Notes: generated by a model not told the origin, from the letters alone. Shown: positions 51,889-61,008, counted from the first letter of the stretch. The stretch: 64,000 bases of DNA from Inquilinus limosus DSM 16000 (GCF_000423185.1 NZ_AUHM01000001.1:1-64000); one strand, 5' to 3'. A program made the numbers and translations.

Positions 51889-52599
51889 TTACCAGGGGAA
51901 GGTGCCGATCTCCGGCTCGCCATAGAACACCGGCCGGTCCGGGCGGATGCGGTCGACCCAGCCGGCGAGGCGTGCCGCCGCTTCCGGCGCCTCGAGATCG
52001 GCGTCGGCGCTGGCCATCTTCGTGCGGATCCGGCCGGGGTGGACGGCGTAGACGGCGAGGCCACGCGGCCCGAATTCGCGGGCGAGGCAGGCGGTCAGCA
52101 TGTTCTGCGCCGCCTTCGAGATCCGGGTGGCGTAGGCGATGCCGAGATGGTCGAAATCGCCGGCCGAGACCCGGCCGATCGAGCCGAGCCGGCTGCTGAC
52201 ATTGACGATGGTCGGCCGCTCCGCCGCCAGCAGCGCATCGATCGCCGCCTGGCTGATCCTGAGCGCCGCCAGGCAATGGACGTCGAGCGCCTGCTGCACG
52301 TCCTCGATCCGGATGCTCGCCAGCTGCGGCCCGCGGCCGGACATGCCGGCGTTGTTGTAGAGGATGTCGACCGCCGGCGCCCGTTCCGCCAGCACCTGGC
52401 GCAGCCGGTCGGCACAGGCCTGGTCGGTGACGTCGCCGCGGACCAGGATTCCGTCCGCTCCGGCCGCGGCCGCGAAGTCGGCCGCCGCCGCGTCGCTGCG
52501 GACCACGCCGATCACGGTGTCGCCCCGCGCCGCGTACCACCGCGTCAGCTCCAGCCCCAGCCCGGCCCCCGCGCCGGTGATCACGATCCTGCGAGCCAT
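51889..52599 (-). CDS. short-chain dehydrogenase-like protein with altered catalytic Tyr
   Basis: A 236-residue Rossmann protein. Cofactor motif T-G-A-G-A-G-L-G at residues 8-15 and N-N-A-G at 82-85 are typical. The S-Y-K region reads I-V-N-V-S-S-R-L-G-S-I-G then A-Y-A-T-R-I-S-K-A-A: in the Y-x-x-x-K position the residue is Thr158, with Tyr156 two residues earlier; Lys162 is kept. Most relatives have Tyr there. The protein may be a poor reductase or a binding-type SDR. It stands alone. Confidence 0.85.
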   Translation of the reverse strand: MARRIVITGAGAGLGLELTRWYAARGDTVIGVVRSDAAAADFAAAAGADGILVRGDVTDQACADRLRQVLAERAPAVDILYNNAGMSGRGPQLASIRIEDVQQALDVHCLAALRISQAAIDALLAAERPTIVNVSSRLGSIGRVSAGDFDHLGIAYATRISKAAQNMLTACLAREFGPRGLAVYAVHPGRIRTKMASADADLEAPEAAARLAGWVDRIRPDRPVFYGEPEIGTFPW

Positions 52600-53028
52600 G
52601 CCGCCCTTCCCTTATATCCGACGTACCGGGGCAGGATGCGGCGAAGCGGCCGGAGGGGCAAGCCGGCCGGCATCTACCGCGGCCTGTTCCCCTGTAAGAT
52701 TGTAGCGCCGTCGCCTCCCGGTCCTCGGCATCGAAGTACCGGGAAAAAGCGGTAGCGCCTTCACCTGCCGACAGGCTTCCACCGTCGGAAGACCGGTTCG
52801 GAGGGGAGGGCCATCGCCGGAAGTGTATATAGGCCGAAACCGGCCACGGCATTTAGGATTTCACCCCGGGAGCTCGCAGGGCCGGAGCGTCCCCCGCTGA
52901 TCGGCCTCGCAGCTCCCTCACATGGGGCCGGGCAGGCGTCATCAACGGCAAGAGAAAGCGGCCTGTCCGGTCCCATGCCCAATCCCGCCCCAGCGCGGGC
53001 AGACCTCGAAACGGGGGGAGGAGGTCGG
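52600..53028 (+). other. 429-base non-coding gap
   Basis: No gene is supported. It holds two diverged direct copies of GTAGCGCC(G/T)TC(G/A)CCT near 52706 and 52753, a CCCGGT/ACCGGG hairpin between them, and an AT-rich TGTATATAG at about 52821 that may form a -10 region. The final part ends in the strong GGAGGAGGT ribosome site of the next gene. Confidence 0.4.
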
Positions 53029-54474
53029 ATGACATTTCTGGCCGGTCAGGGGATCCCGCTCGAGCGTGAGCCGAGCACTGCCCGCAGCGCCGCCGCCCGC
53101 CACGTGGCCGGGGCGCTGGTCGTTGCCGCCAGCTGCTTCGCTGCGGCGGGGTTGGCAAGCGGCCGGGGCGAGGCCGCACCGGTGGCCGCCGCCGACGAAG
53201 CCCCGCAGACCTCCGCCGCTGCAACCCATCCCGTCGCTCTGGCCGACGATCCAGCGGCCAATGCGCCGCTGCCGGACAACGCCTCTGCCGAACTGCGCAG
53301 CTTGGCGCGCCAGGCCGTCGCCGGCCGGGCCTTTGCCGAGCACGACCTCGGCACGTATTTCGCGCTCGGCATCGAAGTGCCGCAGAACCTCGAGCGCGCT
53401 GCCTACTGGTATCGCCGCGCCGCCGATCGGGGCGTCGCCAACGCCGCCTACAATCTCGGCGTGCTGCTGGAACGCGGCCTCGGCGTGGCGCGCGATCCGG
53501 AAGCGGCGGTGGCCCGCTTCCGCAACGCGGCGGAGGCCGGACACACCGGCGCGCTGAATGCTCTGGGGCTTGCCTATCTCAAGGGCTCCGGCGTGGCGCG
53601 CGACCCGCAGGAGGCGTTGCATTGGTTCCGCCGGGCCAGCGTCGGCGGCAATCCGCGCGGCGCCTACAATCTGGGCCGGCTCTACGAGAGCAGTGAGATC
53701 GGGCCGCCCGATCCCCGCCTCGCCGCCGCTTGGTATCGGATCGCGGCCGAGGCGGGCTACGACCAGGCCGGAGAGGCGCTGGCGAGGCTGCTGGCGGCTC
53801 CGTACAGCGGCACCTGGACCGTGGCCCGCACCGGGTTCGTCAATCTGGCGGAGGCCGACCTTCTCACCCCGGTCTGGACCACCACGGCCGCCGCCGGCCC
53901 GGACCGGATCCTCGACAAGCTGGCGGCGCAGATGGCGTCGGCCGAACCGGCCGGCCTGGCCGAAACGGCCATGGCGTCCGCACCGGTCCCCCTCGCGCTG
54001 CCGCGCGTGGTTGCGCTGGAGCCGCCCTTCACCGTCCGCGAGATCGAGGAGATCCAGCGGCTGCTGGCGCGGCTGAACTTCGATCCGGGTCCGGCCGACG
54101 GCCGGATCGGACCCAGGACCCGGGCCGCCATCGCCGCCTTCCAGCGGAGCCTGGATCTGCCGGTGACGCGGCGGCCCTCGGCGACGTTGCTGGAAGCGCT
54201 TCATACCGCCGTGCGGGCAGTGCCGGCCGAGGCTGCGGTGATGTCGGCCCCTGTACCGGAGCCGCGGCTGACCGCCGCCCGGATCAAGGAGATCCAGCGG
54301 CAGCTGAGGAGGCTGGGGTTCAATCCGGGCCCGATCGACGGGCTGATCGGACCCAGGACCCGGGCCGCCATCGCCGCCTTCGAGCGGAACCATGATCTGC
54401 CGGTCACGCGGCGGGCCTCGGCGGCCCTGCTGGAGACGCTGCGGACGACGCCCTGGCCGCCGGCCTGGGCTTGA
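53029..54474 (+). CDS. Sel1-repeat protein with two peptidoglycan-binding domains
   Basis: A 481-residue exported protein. An N-terminal signal or anchor helix (about 15-40) is followed by Sel1 (TPR-like) repeats at about 90-260, e.g. A-A-Y-W-Y-R-R-A-A-D-R-G-V-A-N-A-A-Y-N-L-G-V-L-L-E. Two C-terminal PG_binding_1 domains (about 340-390 and 420-470) share I-G-P-R-T-R-A-A-I-A-A-F. A 37-base stretch is identical in both, 240 bases apart. Probably a periplasmic scaffold bound to the wall. GGAGGAGGT precedes the ATG. Confidence 0.9.
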   Translation: MTFLAGQGIPLEREPSTARSAAARHVAGALVVAASCFAAAGLASGRGEAAPVAAADEAPQTSAAATHPVALADDPAANAPLPDNASAELRSLARQAVAGRAFAEHDLGTYFALGIEVPQNLERAAYWYRRAADRGVANAAYNLGVLLERGLGVARDPEAAVARFRNAAEAGHTGALNALGLAYLKGSGVARDPQEALHWFRRASVGGNPRGAYNLGRLYESSEIGPPDPRLAAAWYRIAAEAGYDQAGEALARLLAAPYSGTWTVARTGFVNLAEADLLTPVWTTTAAAGPDRILDKLAAQMASAEPAGLAETAMASAPVPLALPRVVALEPPFTVREIEEIQRLLARLNFDPGPADGRIGPRTRAAIAAFQRSLDLPVTRRPSATLLEALHTAVRAVPAEAAVMSAPVPEPRLTAARIKEIQRQLRRLGFNPGPIDGLIGPRTRAAIAAFERNHDLPVTRRASAALLETLRTTPWPPAWA

Positions 54475-54531
54475 CCGGACACGGCCGCCGACGACCCGCA
54501 GCATAGGGGCCGCCGCGATTCCGGGGGCCGG

Positions 54532-56043
54532 TCAGGGCGACAGCCTGACCCGGCCCTCCACCCTGGGCGCGATCCGGCCCCGCGCCGCGATGTAGTCGAT
54601 GACCTGGTTGGCGATGATCTGGGCGTCGGATTCGGTGATGACCGGCTTCGCCTCGGCCAGCATCGCATACTGGTCGCCGCCGCGGGCCAGGAAGTCCGGG
54701 ATAGCCAGGGTGTAGGTGCGGTCGGGGTCCAGCGGCGCGCCGCCGACGGTGACGCTGCGCACCCGTTCGCCAACCGGCCGGTCGAGATCGGCCTCGATCG
54801 CCATGCCGGAGACCTGCGGGAAGCGTCCGCCGACCTCGCGCACCTGGCTGACGCCGTTCTCCAGCGCCCGGCGCAGCACCGCGCCGGTGACCTCGAGCTT
54901 CACCGTCCGGTTGCCGAAGGGCAGCTCCGACTGGATGTCCTTGCGGGTCAGCACGGTGCCGGCCGGATACTCGCGGTCGGCACGGATGCCGCCGCCGTTG
55001 AACAGGGCGACGTCGGCGCCGACGGCGGCGCGCATCGCATCGGCCACCAGGTTGCCGATCGCCGTCTCCTGGGTGCGGACGCTGGCGCGGCGGCTGTCCA
55101 GCGGCGTCTCGGTCACGCCGATCTCGACCAGGAGGGCCTTGTCCAGCTCTCGCCCATAGGCGGCGACCGCCTCGGCGATCGCGGGATCGGGCGTGACTGT
55201 GGCGGTGTCGATCACCCGGAAGGCGGGCCACCAGTCGATGTCGGTCTCGCCCTTCTCGACCGTCTTGGTGATCGTCGCCTCGGTGACGACGACGAAATTG
55301 GCCTCGGTCTGCGATTCGACCAGCGCGCCCTTGCCGTCGAAATAGGTCAGCAGGTGCTCGTCGTGCCCGGACAGGACCAGGTCCGCGAAGCCGCCGCGCA
55401 GCAGGCCCATATCGACCGAGAGCGGCGTGTGCACCATAGCGACGATGAAGTCGGCACCCTTGCCGCGCAGCTCCGCCGCCTTGCGCCGGGCGGTGTCGAT
55501 CGACCCCTCGAAGGTGATCTCGCCCGGGCTCGACCCGATCGGCGTGTCCTCCGTGGTCAGGCCGTAGAAGCCGATCCGGATCCCGTCCACGTCGATGATC
55601 TTGTCGTCGATCGTGTGGGCCGGGGCGCGGCCGTCCGGCTCGCGGATGTTGGAGGAGACGACGTCGAAGCGCGCCTCGGCCAGCCGGTCGCGGAAGACCT
55701 GCGGCCCGAGGTCGAAGTCGTGGTTCCCGGGCACGAAGAGGTCGACCGGGATGCGGTTCAGCAGGTCGATGATGTGGCGGCCCTTGTCGATGCCGGAGAG
55801 CAGCGAGGGCGACAGCGTGTCGCCGGTGTGGACGAAGATGGTCCGGCCCGGCCGCGCCCGCTCCGCCGCCACCGCGCCGGCGAGGCGGGCGAATCCGCCG
55901 CGGCCGTCGCGCTCCTCCATCCGGTCGATGTCGTTGGTGTGGACGAAGCGGACCGTGACGGTCTGGCCCAGGGCCGGCACGGCCAGGATCGCGATGCCGA
56001 GTGCCGCCGCAACGGCCGGCGCGATGGCCTTCCAAGAACGCAT
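54532..56043 (-). CDS. periplasmic 5'-nucleotidase/2',3'-cyclic phosphodiesterase-type phosphatase
   Basis: A 503-residue secreted enzyme. A Sec signal ends at A-L-G-Q (about 27). The metallophosphatase domain (30-300) has F-V-H-T-N-D-I-D, H-T-G-D-T-L-S, V-P-G-N-H-D-F-D and S-G-H-D-E-H. The C-terminal 5'-nucleotidase domain (about 325-480) has F-N-G-G-G-I-R-A-D and L-P-F-G-N-R-T-V. Likely removes phosphate from external nucleotides for salvage. GGGGGAG lies upstream of the ATG. Confidence 0.92.
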   Translation of the reverse strand: MRSWKAIAPAVAAALGIAILAVPALGQTVTVRFVHTNDIDRMEERDGRGGFARLAGAVAAERARPGRTIFVHTGDTLSPSLLSGIDKGRHIIDLLNRIPVDLFVPGNHDFDLGPQVFRDRLAEARFDVVSSNIREPDGRAPAHTIDDKIIDVDGIRIGFYGLTTEDTPIGSSPGEITFEGSIDTARRKAAELRGKGADFIVAMVHTPLSVDMGLLRGGFADLVLSGHDEHLLTYFDGKGALVESQTEANFVVVTEATITKTVEKGETDIDWWPAFRVIDTATVTPDPAIAEAVAAYGRELDKALLVEIGVTETPLDSRRASVRTQETAIGNLVADAMRAAVGADVALFNGGGIRADREYPAGTVLTRKDIQSELPFGNRTVKLEVTGAVLRRALENGVSQVREVGGRFPQVSGMAIEADLDRPVGERVRSVTVGGAPLDPDRTYTLAIPDFLARGGDQYAMLAEAKPVITESDAQIIANQVIDYIAARGRIAPRVEGRVRLSP

Positions 56044-56155
56044 TCTGCTCCCCCTCCCGGATGCGGGCCCGCGGGACACGCCGCGGCAAGGCCCGGGCGG
56101 ACCGTTTGCCACGGCGCGATGACAGGATGATGACACGGGACGGGAGAGCGGAGTC

Positions 56156-56968
56156 TCAGCCGCCCTGGATGGCGCGGATGTAGCGTTCGGCCGAGCGCTG
56201 CACGGCGCCATGCGCGTCTTGCGGGACCTGCCGTCCGACGAAGGCGCCGTACAGCCGGTCGAAGGCATAGGGCGCCACCGCATCGGCGACGCGCCGCACC
56301 GCCCCGGCGGGCAGCGGGATCAGATTCGGGTAGCTGTACATGAAGGAGACCCAGCGCCGATCCGGCAGCCCCTGGATGGTGTCGCCGCTGAGCAGCACGC
56401 CGCGGCCATCGGCCCCTGCCGCCCAGTGCAGCACCGCGGCGCCGGCGAAATGGCCGCCGCAGCGGATCAGGGTGAGGCCGTCGGCCAATGCCAGATGCTC
56501 GCCCGACCAGAAGGACAGCGACGGGTCGGGGCGCTGCACCCATTGGCGGTCGTCGGCATGGAGGTGCACCGGGCAGCCGAAGACATGCGCCCACTCGACC
56601 ATCGTCGTGTAGTAGTGCGGGTGCGAGATGGCGATGGCGCGCAGGCCGCCCATCGCCCGGATCGCCGCCACTGTGGCGTCGTCGATCAGCGCCACGCAGT
56701 CCCACATCACCGCGCCGCCCCCGGGCAGCCGGATCAGGAAGGCCCGCTCGCCGATCGCGAAGTCCGGCTCGACCAGGATCTGGTCCAGCCCGGCTTCGAC
56801 CGGCGTGATGCGGTTGCGGTGGTCGCGCCGCAGCTCCTCCAGCGTCAGCCAGGCCTGCCCGGTTTCGGGAACGAACTGCCGTTCGTCCTCGCAGATCGGG
56901 CAGGCGGCCGGCGGGACCGGGCTGTCGGGATACTGGGTACCGCAGGTGCGGCAGAGATGGAGAGCCAT
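56156..56968 (-). CDS. metallo-beta-lactamase-fold protein with N-terminal zinc ribbon
   Basis: A 270-residue protein. The N-terminus has two C-x-x-C pairs (C-R-T-C near 6 and C-P-I-C near 23), a rubredoxin-like or zinc-ribbon knuckle. The main domain is MBL-like: I-A-I-S-H-P-H-Y-Y-T-T in place of H-x-H-x-D-H, C-G-G-H-F-A-G, and L-S-G-D-T. The Asp and last His of the first motif are replaced by Tyr and Thr, so only part of the two-metal site remains. The activity is unknown. Confidence 0.85.
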   Translation of the reverse strand: MALHLCRTCGTQYPDSPVPPAACPICEDERQFVPETGQAWLTLEELRRDHRNRITPVEAGLDQILVEPDFAIGERAFLIRLPGGGAVMWDCVALIDDATVAAIRAMGGLRAIAISHPHYYTTMVEWAHVFGCPVHLHADDRQWVQRPDPSLSFWSGEHLALADGLTLIRCGGHFAGAAVLHWAAGADGRGVLLSGDTIQGLPDRRWVSFMYSYPNLIPLPAGAVRRVADAVAPYAFDRLYGAFVGRQVPQDAHGAVQRSAERYIRAIQGG

Positions 56969-56999
56969 GCCGCGATCCTGTCACGGGATCGCGGATGCC

Positions 57000-57143
57000 T
57001 CAATGACGGCCGCTGCTCCCTGCGCCGAGGGAACTCCGGCCGGCATTCGGCGAGTAGGGCTTGACCTCGATGCCCTCGCAGGCGGCGAGCAGGAGGAGAA
57101 CGCTGAGCAGCGACCCGATCGCGGCGAGTTGGGTGATCGACAT
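57000..57143 (-). CDS. small putative lipoprotein, 47 residues
   Basis: A short gene with a clear lipobox. From ATG at 57143 (GGAG seven bases upstream) the peptide M-S-I-T-Q-L-A-A-I-G-S-L-L-S-V-L-L-L-L-A-A-C ends its signal at L-A-A-C, followed by E-G-I-E-V-K-P-Y-S-P-N and a Gly/Ser tail. An ATG at 57161 with AGGA upstream is possible (53 residues). The n-region has no positive charge, which is unusual. It looks like a small outer-membrane or periplasmic lipoprotein of unknown role. Confidence 0.55.
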   Translation of the reverse strand: MSITQLAAIGSLLSVLLLLAACEGIEVKPYSPNAGRSSLGAGSSGRH

Positions 57144-57206
57144 GGCGGGCTCCGTCGTCATGGCCGGTTCCTGCCATGTGGTGTCCCGGTGCGGCGCGCG
57201 GAAGAC

Positions 57207-57998
57207 CTAGCGCGGCCGGCGGGCGACGAAGAACAGCCGCGGAAAGGCCAGCAGCAGCCGCCCATCCGCCTTCGGCCGATAGGCCTCGGCGATGCGGCGC
57301 GTGTAGTCGGCCAGGAAGCCGGCGCGCTGATCCTCGGTCAGCGGGTCGATGAAGGGCCGGAGGCCGGTGCCGCGCACCCAGTCGACGATCGCCTCCGGCG
57401 ACGCCATCGGGTGCTGGTAGGCGGTGCGCCAGACGTCGGTCTCGGCCGCGACCGGCGCCAGCAGGTCGTAATAGGCGTCGAGCGGCAGGATCCTGGTGCG
57501 CACCAGCGCGGCCTCGCCGATCGTCGCGGCCCAGGGCCCCTCGCCCGCCACCGCCCGCATCAGCCGGTGCGTCGGCTCCTCCCGGTTGTCGGGCATCTGC
57601 ACCGCCAGCACGCCGCCGGGCGCCAGCAAGCCGAACAGCCGCGGCACCAGGGTCTCGTGCCCCGGCACCCATTGCAGCGTGGCGTTGGCGTAGATCAAGT
57701 CCGGCGCCTGCGGCGGCTGCCATGCGGCGACGTCGTGCCGCTCGAAGCGGCACTGCGGCAGACGGCTGCGGGCGTCGGCCAGCATCGCCTCGGAACTGTC
57801 GATGCCGGTCACCTCCGCCCCCGGGAAGCGCTCAACCAGCAGCTCGGTCGAATTGCCCGGGCCGCAGCCCAGGTCGTAGATCACGAGCGGACGGCCGGCG
57901 ACCGGCGGATCGAGCTCGACCCGGGCCAGCAGGTCGCGGGCCGGGCGGGTGCGCTCGTCCTCGTAGCGGCGGTAGAGGGCTGGGTTCCAGTCGGCCAT
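57207..57998 (-). CDS. tam: trans-aconitate 2-methyltransferase
   Basis: A 263-residue SAM-dependent enzyme that methylates trans-aconitate, an inhibitor of the citrate cycle. It begins A-D-W-N-P-A-L-Y-R-R-Y-E-D-E-R-T-R-P-A-R-D-L-L, the Tam signature. The SAM loop is Y-D-L-G-C-G-P-G-N-S-T, with A-N-A-T-L-Q-W-V-P. It lies downstream of pgi, after a 15-bp palindrome. Confidence 0.93.
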   Translation of the reverse strand: MADWNPALYRRYEDERTRPARDLLARVELDPPVAGRPLVIYDLGCGPGNSTELLVERFPGAEVTGIDSSEAMLADARSRLPQCRFERHDVAAWQPPQAPDLIYANATLQWVPGHETLVPRLFGLLAPGGVLAVQMPDNREEPTHRLMRAVAGEGPWAATIGEAALVRTRILPLDAYYDLLAPVAAETDVWRTAYQHPMASPEAIVDWVRGTGLRPFIDPLTEDQRAGFLADYTRRIAEAYRPKADGRLLLAFPRLFFVARRPR

Positions 57999-58072
57999 GG
58001 TTGTCCTCGGCTCGCGGGCGGATTTGCCCCTAGTGATGAGCCTCGGCCGTCATCATGTCCAATAGTGTGTTT

Positions 58073-58109
58073 CCGGCCGATCCATATGCGCCCGATATGG
58101 ATCGGCCGG
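58073..58109. terminator. 15-bp perfect inverted repeat between pgi and tam
   Basis: CCGGCCGATCCATAT (58073-58087) and ATATGGATCGGCCGG (58095-58109) form a perfect stem with a 7-base loop, six bases beyond the pgi stop. No T run follows. It may act as a factor-dependent terminator or a message-stabilising hairpin. Confidence 0.6.
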
Positions 58110-58114
58110 TCCGG

Positions 58115-59755
58115 TCACGACCAGTCGCGGATCGCGGCGAGCAGGCCGAGGGTCGAGCTGTCGTGCGCGCCCGGCGCCTTCTCGCCGAGCAGCTCGGGCA
58201 GGATCGCCTTGGCCAGCTGCTTGCCCAGCTCCACCCCCCACTGGTCGAAGGAGTAGATGTTCCAGATGATGCCCTGGACGAAGATCTTGTGCTCGTAGAG
58301 CGCGACCAGCAGGCCGAGCGTGTAGGGGTCGACGGTCCGCACCAGGATGGTGTTGGACGGGTGGTTGCCCTCGAACACCTTGTACGGCACCAGTGCTTCC
58401 AGCTCCGCCCCCGACAGGCCGGACTTCGCCAGCTCCGCCCGCACCTGCTCCGGCGTCTTGCCGACCATCAGCGCCTCGGTCTGGGCCAGCACGTTGGACA
58501 GCAGGATCGGGTGGTGGTCGTCGACCGGGTTGTGGCTCTCGACCGGGGCGATGAAGTCGCAGGGGATCAGCTTCGTTCCCTGGTGGATCAGTTGATAGAA
58601 GGAGTGCTGGCCGTTGGTGCCGGGCTCGCCGAAGAGCACCGGCCCGGTCTGGTAGTCGACACGGTTCCCCTGGCGGTCGACCGATTTGCCGTTCGATTCC
58701 ATGTCGGCCTGCTGCAGATAGGCCGGCAGCCGGTGCAGATACTGGTCGTAGGGCAGCACGGCATGGGTCTGCGCGTCCCAGAAATTGCCGTACCAGACGC
58801 CGAGCACGCCCATCACCGCCGGCAGGTTCTGCTCCAAGGGTGCCGAGCGGAAATGCGCGTCCATGGCGCGGCCGCCGGCCAGGAAGCGCTCGAAGGCGTC
58901 GGCGCCGATGCCGATCATCACCGGCAGGCCGATCGCCGACCACACCGAATAGCGGCCGCCGACCCAGTCCCAGAAGCCGAACATGTTGGCGGTGTCGATG
59001 CCGAACTTCGACACCTCAGCCGCATTGGTCGACAGGGCCGCGAAATGCTTGGCGATCGCCGCCTCCGGCGCGCCGGAATGCAGGAACCAGCGCCGGGCGG
59101 TGTGGGCGTTGGTCAGCGTCTCCTGCGTCGTGAAGGTCTTCGATGCGATCAGGAACAGGCAGGTCTCGGGGTCGATCCGCTTCAGCGTCTCGGCGATGTG
59201 GGTGCCGTCGACATTGGAGACGAAGTGCAGCTTGATGCGCGGGTGCTGGAAGGGGCGCAGAGCCTCGGACACCATCACCGGGCCGAGGTCGGAGCCGCCG
59301 ATGCCGATGTTGATCACGTCGGTGATCGGCTTGCCGGTATAGCCGGTCCAGCTGCCGTCGCGCACCGCGTCGGAGAATTCGCGCATGTGCTTCAGCACCG
59401 CCGCCACCTCGGGCAGCACGTTCTGCCCGTCGACCTCGACCGAGCCGGACAGGTCGGCCCGGAGTGCGGTGTGCAGCACGGCGCGGCGCTCGGTGCCGTT
59501 GATCGGCTCGCCGGCGAACATGCGATCGCGCCACTCCTCGACGCCCTGCTGCCGGGCGAGGGCGAAGAGGAGGCGCATCGTCTCCTCCGTCACCCGGTTC
59601 TTGGAGTGGTCCAGCAGCATGTCGCCGAGCCGCAGCGAGAAGCGGTCGAAGCGCTGCGGGTCGGCGGCGAAGAGGTCGCGCATATGCACGCCTTCCATCG
59701 CCTTGCGGTGACCGGCGAGAGCGGTCCAGGCGGGCGAGCGGGTCAGATCGGACAT
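58115..59755 (-). CDS. pgi: glucose-6-phosphate isomerase
   Basis: Interconverts glucose 6-phosphate and fructose 6-phosphate in sugar metabolism. 546 residues of the long, E. coli-like type. Signatures: [11 protein letters not shown] near 150, S-K-T-F-T-T-Q-E-T near 210, the [13 protein letters not shown] motif near 275 and Q-W-G-V-E-L-G-K near 500. It stands between tam and the ileS-lspA operon on the same strand. Confidence 0.97.
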   Translation of the reverse strand: MSDLTRSPAWTALAGHRKAMEGVHMRDLFAADPQRFDRFSLRLGDMLLDHSKNRVTEETMRLLFALARQQGVEEWRDRMFAGEPINGTERRAVLHTALRADLSGSVEVDGQNVLPEVAAVLKHMREFSDAVRDGSWTGYTGKPITDVINIGIGGSDLGPVMVSEALRPFQHPRIKLHFVSNVDGTHIAETLKRIDPETCLFLIASKTFTTQETLTNAHTARRWFLHSGAPEAAIAKHFAALSTNAAEVSKFGIDTANMFGFWDWVGGRYSVWSAIGLPVMIGIGADAFERFLAGGRAMDAHFRSAPLEQNLPAVMGVLGVWYGNFWDAQTHAVLPYDQYLHRLPAYLQQADMESNGKSVDRQGNRVDYQTGPVLFGEPGTNGQHSFYQLIHQGTKLIPCDFIAPVESHNPVDDHHPILLSNVLAQTEALMVGKTPEQVRAELAKSGLSGAELEALVPYKVFEGNHPSNTILVRTVDPYTLGLLVALYEHKIFVQGIIWNIYSFDQWGVELGKQLAKAILPELLGEKAPGAHDSSTLGLLAAIRDWS

Positions 59756-59791
59756 GGGCGGGCGCCTCCGGTCAGGGGAGCGTGTCGGATC

Positions 59792-59822
59792 AAAAAAGAC
59801 GGGCCGGCATATGCCGGCCCGT
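59792..59822 (-). terminator. Rho-independent terminator of ileS-lspA-DUF3035
   Basis: A 12-bp perfect stem (ACGGGCCGGCAT / ATGCCGGCCCGT) is followed by a CTTTTTT run on the minus strand, starting 13 bases after the DUF3035 stop. Confidence 0.88.
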
Positions 59823-59834
59823 TGAACTCAGCCC

Positions 59835-60473
59835 TCAGAAGCTCGGGACGAGGCCCTCGAGCGGAGCCTTGCGCCGGCGGATGATGATCGGCGTGTCGCC
59901 GGTGGTCAGCGGCTTGCCTTCCTCCGCGTTGGTGTTGAGGCGCGCCGATTCCTTGTACGGGTCGACCACGGTGCCGGGCAGCGGCTTCGAGTTCCAGAAC
60001 ATCAGCCGGTCGACGAGGCCGTCCTCGCTCTCCGCCCGTTGCGCCGTCTCCGTGTCGACGGTGGTGCGGATGCCCGGCTCGGCCTGCCCGGCCTTGGCCA
60101 GGATGGAGGCGGCGCCCGGGCCGGCCGCGGCCGAGGCGTCGCTGCGCGTCACCTGCTGGCCCTGGCCGAACAGGATCGCCTCGGCCTGCTCGCGCGGCTG
60201 GGTCTCCTGCGGCCGCGGCGCGCCCGGCGTCGGCGGCGGCAGCTCGTCGAACGAGGTCGGCATGGCCAGGGGCGCGCGGGGCATCACCGCGAATTCGTCC
60301 GGCACCGACCGGTCATAGCCGATCATCTCCTGCACCGTCCGGTTGCTGCCCTCGCAGCCGGCGACGGCCAGGGTGGCGACGACCAGGCCGGCCAGCGTGA
60401 CCAGCCGGCCCATCCGCGCCCGGTCGGGCCGGGAAAGGCTGGTGGATTGGAGAAAACGAGACTGCCCGCTCAC
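59835..60473 (-). CDS. DUF3035 lipoprotein, BamF-like
   Basis: A 212-residue envelope lipoprotein. A Leu/Val/Ala-rich helix ends in L-A-V-A-G-C, the lipobox (Cys40 from the GTG start). The mature part holds R-S-V-P-D-E-F-A-V-M-P-R-A-P-L-A-M-P, the DUF3035 mark. Family members are tied to the alphaproteobacterial outer-membrane assembly complex (BamF). GTG at 60473 overlaps the lspA stop (GTGA); ATG at 60413 gives a shorter signal peptide and may be the true start. It depends on LspA, encoded just upstream, for maturation. Confidence 0.87.
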   Translation of the reverse strand: MSGQSRFLQSTSLSRPDRARMGRLVTLAGLVVATLAVAGCEGSNRTVQEMIGYDRSVPDEFAVMPRAPLAMPTSFDELPPPTPGAPRPQETQPREQAEAILFGQGQQVTRSDASAAAGPGAASILAKAGQAEPGIRTTVDTETAQRAESEDGLVDRLMFWNSKPLPGTVVDPYKESARLNTNAEEGKPLTTGDTPIIIRRRKAPLEGLVPSF

Positions 60474-61006
60474 GATCGATCCCTCTGCTGCGCCGTCACC
60501 GGGTGCGGCCGGCGGCCGAAAAGACTGTCGGCAATCAGCAGCATCACCCCGATGCTGATCGCGCTGTCAGCCACGTTGAACACCCAGAAGGAATACTCCC
60601 CGGCGTGAAAATGCAAGAAATCGGCGACCGCGCCGAAGCGCAGCCGGTCGATGACGTTGCCGATCGCCCCGCCGATGATCAGCCCGACGCCGAGGGCGAC
60701 GAGGCCGCGGTCGTTGCGCGCCAGCCAGACCAGGAGGCCGGCGACGACGGCGACCGCGACCGCCGACAGGCCCCAGCGCACGAGCGGCGTATCGCCGGCG
60801 AGGAGACCGAAGCTTATCCCATAATTCCAGACCATGGCGAAATCGAGGAAGCCGGTGATCCGGACCGGCGGCGCCCAGCTCTGGGTGGTGATCGGCTCCG
60901 CCAGCCCGAACAGGACCTTCAGCACCCACCATTTGCTGAGCTGGTCGGCGATCAGGATCAGCACGGCGATGATCACGCCGCGCCGGAACAGCCTCGGTTC
61001 GGTCAT
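60470..61006 (-). CDS. lspA: lipoprotein signal peptidase LspA
   Basis: The inner-membrane aspartyl protease that removes signal peptides of prolipoproteins. 178 residues, four predicted helices. Catalytic Asp motifs: G-N-V-I-D-R-L-R-F-G and F-N-V-A-D-S-A-I; the N-terminal D-Q-L-S-K-W-W is also conserved. It starts two bases after ileS ends and overlaps the DUF3035 gene by 4 nt. Confidence 0.96.
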   Translation of the reverse strand: MTEPRLFRRGVIIAVLILIADQLSKWWVLKVLFGLAEPITTQSWAPPVRITGFLDFAMVWNYGISFGLLAGDTPLVRWGLSAVAVAVVAGLLVWLARNDRGLVALGVGLIIGGAIGNVIDRLRFGAVADFLHFHAGEYSFWVFNVADSAISIGVMLLIADSLFGRRPHPVTAQQRDRS

Positions 61007-61008
61007 GC

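Noticed and set aside
52761-52982. 73-codon minus-strand ORF in the gap upstream of the Sel1 protein
   Set aside because: No ribosome site, and it overlaps the promoter region of the next gene; no similarity recognised.
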